From an uncultured Clostridia bacterium (lineage in GTDB: Bacteria; Bacillota_A; Clostridia; Oscillospirales; Acutalibacteraceae): DNA of 9,595 nt. The position numbers and the translations under genes are program-made. Within the stretch, counting starts at the first letter, position 1. Each line of letters opens with the position of its first letter. This document shows positions 6,730 to 9,595 of this stretch, piece by piece. The notes beneath the pieces are model-generated. The model worked only from the letters and a program-made list of their open reading frames with translations. It ran no database searches and had not been told where the DNA came from. Where the stretch lies: positions 1-9,595 of the forward strand of contig CALWIE010000155.1 of assembly GCA_944380625.1 (NCBI GenBank), written 5' to 3'.

Positions 6730-7434
6730 TCACTCCTTCCTTTGGGGCCCGCCCAGATAGAGCTCTTGGATCTCCCCGATACATGCCTTCAGCTGGGCGG
6801 CCCGGGAGGCCTCCCCGGTGTGCAGGGCCCCGCGGCGCTGGGCGGAGAGCTCCCGCAGGACTTTCTGGGCATAGGCCTCCACGGCAGGTCCCCCGGGGGA
6901 GAGTTTCCCCATGTATGGGTAGAGGGGGCCCTGCTCCTCGAGGGAGCCCCGGTACTGGGCGGAAAAGGCAGAGTATACCTTTCCTCCGTCCACCACGGCG
7001 CGCTCCTCCAGGATCCCAAACCCCAGGTCCGAAAGCCCCAAGCGCAGCTCCGGGGCGGAGCTCATGGGCTGGAGGATGAGGCGCTTTTCCGGGTCCCGCA
7101 GCCAGGGGGTCTCCGACACGATGCGAAGGATCAGCCCGCCCCCCATGCCTGCGATGACCACGTCCTGGGCCTCCTCCGGGAAGACCCTCCTCAGGCCGTC
7201 GGACAGCCGCAGGGAGAGCCCCTCCCCCGCGCCGTACTTTTCCCCGTCCCGGCGGGCCGCCTCCAGGGGGCCGGGGTTTATGTCGCAGGCCAGGGCCCGG
7301 GGCACCCGCCCGGTTTTTAAAAGCCAGATGGGCAGGTAGGCGTGGTCCGTGCCCACGTCGCACAGGGCCGCCCCCTCCCGGACAAAGCCGGCGCACAGGG
7401 CCAGCCGCGGGCCCAGCTGAAACAATGGCCGCAT
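6730..7434 (-). CDS. trmK: tRNA (adenine(22)-N(1))-methyltransferase TrmK
   Basis: TrmK methylates N1 of adenine 22 in the tRNA D-arm using S-adenosylmethionine. The 234 residues begin with a short helix (MRPLFQLGPRLALCAGFV). A Rossmann-type class I methyltransferase follows: motif I is CDVGTDHAYLPIWL (25-38), the acidic end of the second strand is ACDINPGPLEAA (D51), and motif IV is VIAGMGGGLI (93-102), followed by LILQPMSS (119-126). The C-terminal part (about 170-230) is the expected helical tRNA-binding region. Start ATG 7434 has GGGGAG five bases upstream. It is the first gene of the six-gene minus-strand run; no clear promoter is visible in the 74 bases before it, so it may be read through from the DUF1858 gene across the hairpin at 7451-7498. 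Confidence 0.95.
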   Translation of the reverse strand: MRPLFQLGPRLALCAGFVREGAALCDVGTDHAYLPIWLLKTGRVPRALACDINPGPLEAARRDGEKYGAGEGLSLRLSDGLRRVFPEEAQDVVIAGMGGGLILRIVSETPWLRDPEKRLILQPMSSAPELRLGLSDLGFGILEERAVVDGGKVYSAFSAQYRGSLEEQGPLYPYMGKLSPGGPAVEAYAQKVLRELSAQRRGALHTGEASRAAQLKACIGEIQELYLGGPQRKE

Positions 7435-7450
7435 GGATACTCCCCCCAGA

Positions 7451-7498
7451 CAAAAGCGCTGCCGCCCGGCAGAAGGTTGTCGCGCGGCAGCTGTTTTG
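7451..7498 (-). terminator. GC-rich hairpin with T-tract between the DUF1858 gene and trmK
   Basis: Arms GCTGCCGC (7458-7465) and GCGGCAGC (7484-7491) pair perfectly, and after two mismatches CAAAA (7451-7455) pairs with TTTTG (7494-7498). In minus-strand transcripts the stem is followed by GCTTTTGTC, an acceptable but short U-tract. It may be a partial terminator or an attenuator before trmK; the 74-base gap holds no other recognisable signal. Confidence 0.5.
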
Positions 7499-7508
7499 CG
7501 TTACTCTC

Positions 7509-7712
7509 TCACTTGTTCTTCAGGTGCTCGTTGAGCTTTTCCACCAGCTCGTCGGCGTTGACGCCGTGGACCGCGCAGGCTTGCTCCACTGTCTCTCCGC
7601 GCGAAGAGGGGCAGCCCAGGCAGTGCATCCCCATCTCCAGGAAAAAGGGAGCCGTCGTCTGGTCCATGTCCAGGATCTCGCCGATGATGGTATCTTTGGT
7701 AATGGAAGCCAT
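7509..7712 (-). CDS. DUF1858 / Hcp-associated redox disulfide domain protein
   Basis: This small cytoplasmic protein has 67 residues and consists of a single DUF1858 domain. The start is MASITKDTIIGEILDMD, the family's usual 'T...I.eil' opening. The core FLEMGMHCLGCPSS contains the C31-x2-C34 pair, and C46 lies in VEQACAVHG. The same domain has been described as a hybrid-cluster-protein-associated redox disulfide domain. It may undergo thiol-disulfide exchange or bind a metal; its partner is unknown. Start ATG 7712 has GGAGG nine bases upstream. It has its own promoter with a perfect TATAAT and is divergent from thiT. It ends 74 bases before trmK, with a terminator-like hairpin between. Confidence 0.88.
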   Translation of the reverse strand: MASITKDTIIGEILDMDQTTAPFFLEMGMHCLGCPSSRGETVEQACAVHGVNADELVEKLNEHLKNK

Positions 7713-7750
7713 TGGTACATTCCTCCGTTTTCTTTTGAATGGTTACTTGT

Positions 7751-7779
7751 ATTATAATACCCTTTGCCCTGCTCCGCAA
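7751..7779 (-). promoter_or_regulatory. Promoter of the DUF1858 gene, -10 inside a 12-bp palindrome
   Basis: On the minus strand TATAAT (plus positions 7751-7756) is preceded, after 17 bases, by TTGCGG (7774-7779), a weak -35 (three of six). The start would be near 7744, giving a 32-base leader. The -10 box is embedded in the perfect palindrome GTATTATAATAC (7749-7760), which could be a repressor site or coincidence. The plus-strand reading of the palindrome also has TATAAT but no credible -35. Confidence 0.6.
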
Positions 7780-7836
7780 TACAAAAATACGAAAAACCCC
7801 GGCAAGTTTTCTCTTTCCCCCTCCCCCTTCCCTTTA

Positions 7837-7865
7837 TTGACAAAAGGCCGGGCTGGGTCTGAAAT
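7837..7865 (+). promoter_or_regulatory. Sigma-A-type promoter of thiT
   Basis: TTGACA (7837-7842, perfect), a 17-base spacer, and TGAAAT (7860-7865, four of six). Transcription would start near 7872, leaving a leader of about 91 bases before thiT. Confidence 0.65.
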
Positions 7866-7880
7866 GGTCTGCGGTTTCGA

Positions 7881-7942
7881 AAAACTTGCGCCCCGAAGGG
7901 AACGGGGCGGCCCTGCCGGTTCTTCCAAAAAGCGGCAGGCGC
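7881..7942 (+). promoter_or_regulatory. Structured 5' leader of thiT (two stable hairpins, not a TPP riboswitch)
   Basis: Two perfect 7-bp hairpins stand in tandem: CGCCCCG/CGGGGCG (7889-7895 with 7903-7909) and CCTGCCG/CGGCAGG (7912-7918 with 7933-7939). An alternative outer helix GCGCC/GGCGC (7888-7892 with 7938-7942) would exclude parts of both, so switching is possible. The thiT Shine-Dalgarno begins about six bases later. The conserved TPP riboswitch strings (CTGAGA, and ACCTGA with GCG-AGGGA) are not present. AAAACTTGC (7881-7889) is also the reverse complement of GCAAGTTTT at 7802-7810. Function is unknown. Confidence 0.4.
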
Positions 7943-7962
7943 ATTACAGGAGGGAATAGAAA

Positions 7963-8601
7963 ATGAACCGATCTTCCACACGCATCCAAAACTTGACCCT
8001 GGGCGGGATCATGGTGGCGCTGGCCACGGTGCTCAGCTTTTTAAAGGCCTTTGACCTGCCCTACGGGGGATCTGTCACCCTGTGCTCCATGCTGCCCATC
8101 ATGTTTTACGGCTACCGCTGCGGCCCGAAATGGGGCGTCGCGGCTGGGTTTGTGTTCAGCGTCTTGCAGCTGCTGTTCGGCCTGGACGACCTAAAGGGCA
8201 TCTCCGCGCTGATGGTGGTGGGCTCCATCCTTCTGGACTACCTGGCCGCCTTTACGGTGCTGGGCCTGGCCGGCATGTTCCGGGGGCGGCTGAAGAGGGA
8301 CTCGGCGGCCTTTACCCTGGGGTGCTTGGTCACCGGCCTTCTGCGCTACGCCTGCTCCTTCCTCTCCGGATGGCTGCTGTGGGCCCAGTTCATGTCCATG
8401 GGGGACATGCAGGACTTTATCGCTCTCTTTATCCCCGGGCTCGCCGGCGCCTCTGGGACTGCCCTGGCCGTGGCCTACTCCTTGATCTACAACGGCAGCT
8501 ACATGCTCCCGGAGATCCTTCTCACCTGCGTGGTGGGGTTCCTGCTGGTGCAGTTCGCGGGCAAGCAGGTTTTGGGCAAAGCTGCCGGCGCAAACCGCTG
8601 A
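7963..8601 (+). CDS. thiT: Energy-coupled thiamine transporter ThiT (ECF S component)
   Basis: ThiT is the membrane-embedded substrate-binding subunit of a group II ECF transporter. It captures thiamine and docks on a shared EcfA-EcfA'-EcfT module, which is not encoded in this window. The 212 residues hold about six transmembrane helices. Family marks are the early small-residue GGIMVALATVLS helix used for docking, LPYGGSVTLCSMLPIMFYGYRCGPKWGV, the LLDYLAAFTVLGLAG helix, LRYACSFLSGWLLW, and YSLIYNGSYMLPE with the Asn and Tyr that line the thiamine pocket in known ThiT proteins. Start ATG 7963 has AGGAGGG eight bases upstream. It is read from the promoter at 7837-7865 through a structured leader. 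ThiT genes of Firmicutes are commonly under a TPP riboswitch; none is recognisable here. The UvrA-like gene follows after 41 bases. Confidence 0.93.
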   Translation: MNRSSTRIQNLTLGGIMVALATVLSFLKAFDLPYGGSVTLCSMLPIMFYGYRCGPKWGVAAGFVFSVLQLLFGLDDLKGISALMVVGSILLDYLAAFTVLGLAGMFRGRLKRDSAAFTLGCLVTGLLRYACSFLSGWLLWAQFMSMGDMQDFIALFIPGLAGASGTALAVAYSLIYNGSYMLPEILLTCVVGFLLVQFAGKQVLGKAAGANR

Positions 8602-8620
8602 GGGCGTTCGCCCTGTTTTG
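8601..8620 (+). terminator. Weak terminator-like hairpin after thiT
   Basis: AGGGC (8601-8605) and GCCCT (8610-8614) form a short 5-bp stem with a GTTC loop, followed by GTTTTG. It overlaps the last base of the thiT stop codon. The stem and T-tract are short, so read-through into the UvrA-like gene is likely. Confidence 0.35.
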
Positions 8621-8642
8621 AGAAAAGGGAAGGTGGTTTTCC

Positions 8643-9595
8643 ATGGGGTCCCAGGCTCAGGCGCCCCAGGCCGTCCAGGTGCGGGGGGCCCGGGTGCACA
8701 ATTTGAAAAACATCGATGTGGACATCCCCTTAAACCGCATCACGGCCATCGCCGGGGTATCCGGGTCGGGGAAGTCCTCCCTGGCCCTGGGGGTGCTGTA
8801 CGCCGAGGGCTCCCGGCGGTATCTGGAGGCGCTGTCCACCTACACCCGGCGGCGGATGTCCCAGGCGGCCCAGGCGGACGTGGACCAGGTGCTGTACATC
8901 CCCGCCTCCCTGGCGCTGCACCAGAGGCCCGGCGTGCCAGGCATCCGCAGCACTTTCGGCACGGGCACGGAGCTGCTCAACTCCCTGCGGCTGCTGTTCT
9001 CCCGGCTGGCGAGCCACCGGTGCCCCAACGGCCACTACTGCCCTCCCACCCTGGCGGTGGCGGCCGGACAGGCCATCGTCTGCCCGGTGTGCGGGGAGAG
9101 CTTTTACGCCCCTTCGGCGGAGGAGCTGGCCTTTAACTCCCAGGGAGCCTGCCGGGCCTGCGGCGGCACGGGCGTTGTGCGCACAGTGGACCGCTCCGCC
9201 CTGGTGCCCGACGAGAGCCTCTCTATTGACGAGGGGGCCGTGCTGCCCTGGAAGACCCTGATGTGGTCCCTGATGACCGACGTGTGCCGGGCCATGGGGG
9301 TGCGCACCCACGTGCCCTTTAAGGACCTGACCCCGGAGGAGCGGCACATCGTCTTTGACGGGCCTGCGGTGAAAAAGCACATCTTCTACAAGCCCAAGAA
9401 CTCCAACGACGCAGCCGAGCTGGATTTCACATATTACAGCGCCGTGTACACCGTGGAAAACGCCCTCTCCAAGGTCAAGGACGAAAAAGGCATGAAGCGG
9501 GTGGAGAAATTCCTCAAGGAGGAGGTGTGCCCGGAGTGCGGCGGCACCCGGCTCTCCCCCGGGGCCCGGGCGCCCCGGGTGCGGGGGATTTCCCT
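8643..9595 (+). CDS. UvrA-like ABC ATPase lacking the UvrB-binding domain (3' end cut by window edge)
   Basis: About 317 residues of a UvrA paralogue are visible. It begins with [17 protein letters not shown], then Walker [10 protein letters not shown] (38-46), [18 protein letters not shown], and [20 protein letters not shown]. The first zinc module follows (C147-x2-C150, C170-x2-C173) with [14 protein letters not shown], and then C296-x2-C299 in [11 protein letters not shown], which opens the signature region. In housekeeping UvrA, over 100 residues of UvrB-binding domain lie between HCP-x-CG and the first zinc module; here only about 20 remain. This deletion is typical of UvrA2/DrrC-like paralogues, which have been linked to DNA-binding drug tolerance and self-resistance rather than classical UvrB loading (family knowledge). 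Walker B and the second ATPase half lie beyond the window. Start ATG 8643 has GGGAAGG nine bases upstream. The reading frame is open to the window end. Confidence 0.88.
   Translation, partial: MGSQAQAPQAVQVRGARVHNLKNIDVDIPLNRITAIAGVSGSGKSSLALGVLYAEGSRRYLEALSTYTRRRMSQAAQADVDQVLYIPASLALHQRPGVPGIRSTFGTGTELLNSLRLLFSRLASHRCPNGHYCPPTLAVAAGQAIVCPVCGESFYAPSAEELAFNSQGACRACGGTGVVRTVDRSALVPDESLSIDEGAVLPWKTLMWSLMTDVCRAMGVRTHVPFKDLTPEERHIVFDGPAVKKHIFYKPKNSNDAAELDFTYYSAVYTVENALSKVKDEKGMKRVEKFLKEEVCPECGGTRLSPGARAPRVRGIS

Noticed and set aside
4084..7320. A 1078-codon open frame on the plus strand, antisense to rqcH, nif3 and trmK.
   Set aside because: Its protein is low-complexity (rich in G, H, L, P, V, Q) with no family features. 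It is the expected shadow of GC-rich third positions in the well-identified minus-strand genes.
7802..7835. A G-quadruplex on the minus strand (runs of G opposite the C-rich tract at 7817-7832).
   Set aside because: Only three adjacent G-runs of three or more occur with short loops; the fourth is about 16 bases away, so the canonical pattern is not met.
7840..7962. A TPP riboswitch before thiT.
   Set aside because: CTGAGA and the ACCTGA...GCG-AGGGA region are absent; the CCCCGAAGGGA stretch is part of a simple hairpin.
1..9595. CRISPR arrays, insertion sequences, tRNA or rRNA genes.
   Set aside because: No direct-repeat arrays, transposase motifs, terminal inverted repeats or cloverleaf/rRNA-like strings were seen on either strand by eye.

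Overview
The window looks like chromosomal DNA of a high-GC member of the Clostridia, most plausibly an Oscillospiraceae/Ruminococcaceae-type gut anaerobe. This is inference from the strong GC bias at third codon positions, the strong Shine-Dalgarno sites, and a low-GC-Firmicutes gene set (TrmK/Nif3 pair, RqcH-type Rqc2, ThiT, HPr with a regulatory serine, YczE-like membrane protein, DUF1858 redox peptide). I see no mobile element, CRISPR array, tRNA or rRNA.

Left edge (1-1446): a Crp/Fnr-type regulator (minus strand, 3' end outside the window) is divergent from an iron-sulfur ferredoxin-like protein (plus strand). The 81-base divergent region holds a perfect inverted repeat, CGTTGT-N4-ACAACG. 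Its centre is exactly 41.5 bases upstream of the start predicted from a TATACT -10 element, the classic class II activator position. A strong, probably bidirectional, terminator separates the ferredoxin gene from the convergent operon.

Centre (1444-7434): six tightly packed minus-strand genes in transcription order: trmK (tRNA m1A22 methyltransferase), a Nif3-family metalloprotein, rqcH (ribosome quality control), ptsH (HPr), ptsI (Enzyme I) and a YczE-like membrane protein. Translation and tRNA maintenance functions are therefore co-directional with the general PTS phosphorelay proteins, with no sugar-specific EII gene nearby. Upstream of them, also on the minus strand, is a 67-residue DUF1858 protein with its own promoter.

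Right edge (7713-9595): thiT (thiamine ECF-transporter S component) is read rightward from a good sigma-A promoter through a structured leader of about 90 nt that is not a recognisable TPP riboswitch. It is followed by the 5' part of a UvrA paralogue that lacks the UvrB-binding domain.

The most interesting points are the regulator/operator/ferredoxin arrangement, the ferredoxin's altered second cluster motif and cysteine-rich C-terminal domain, the presence of components usually associated with hybrid-cluster protein (Hcp) without hcp in view, the UvrA-like ATPase, and the non-TPP leader of thiT. No clearly new multi-gene defence or mobile system is visible.
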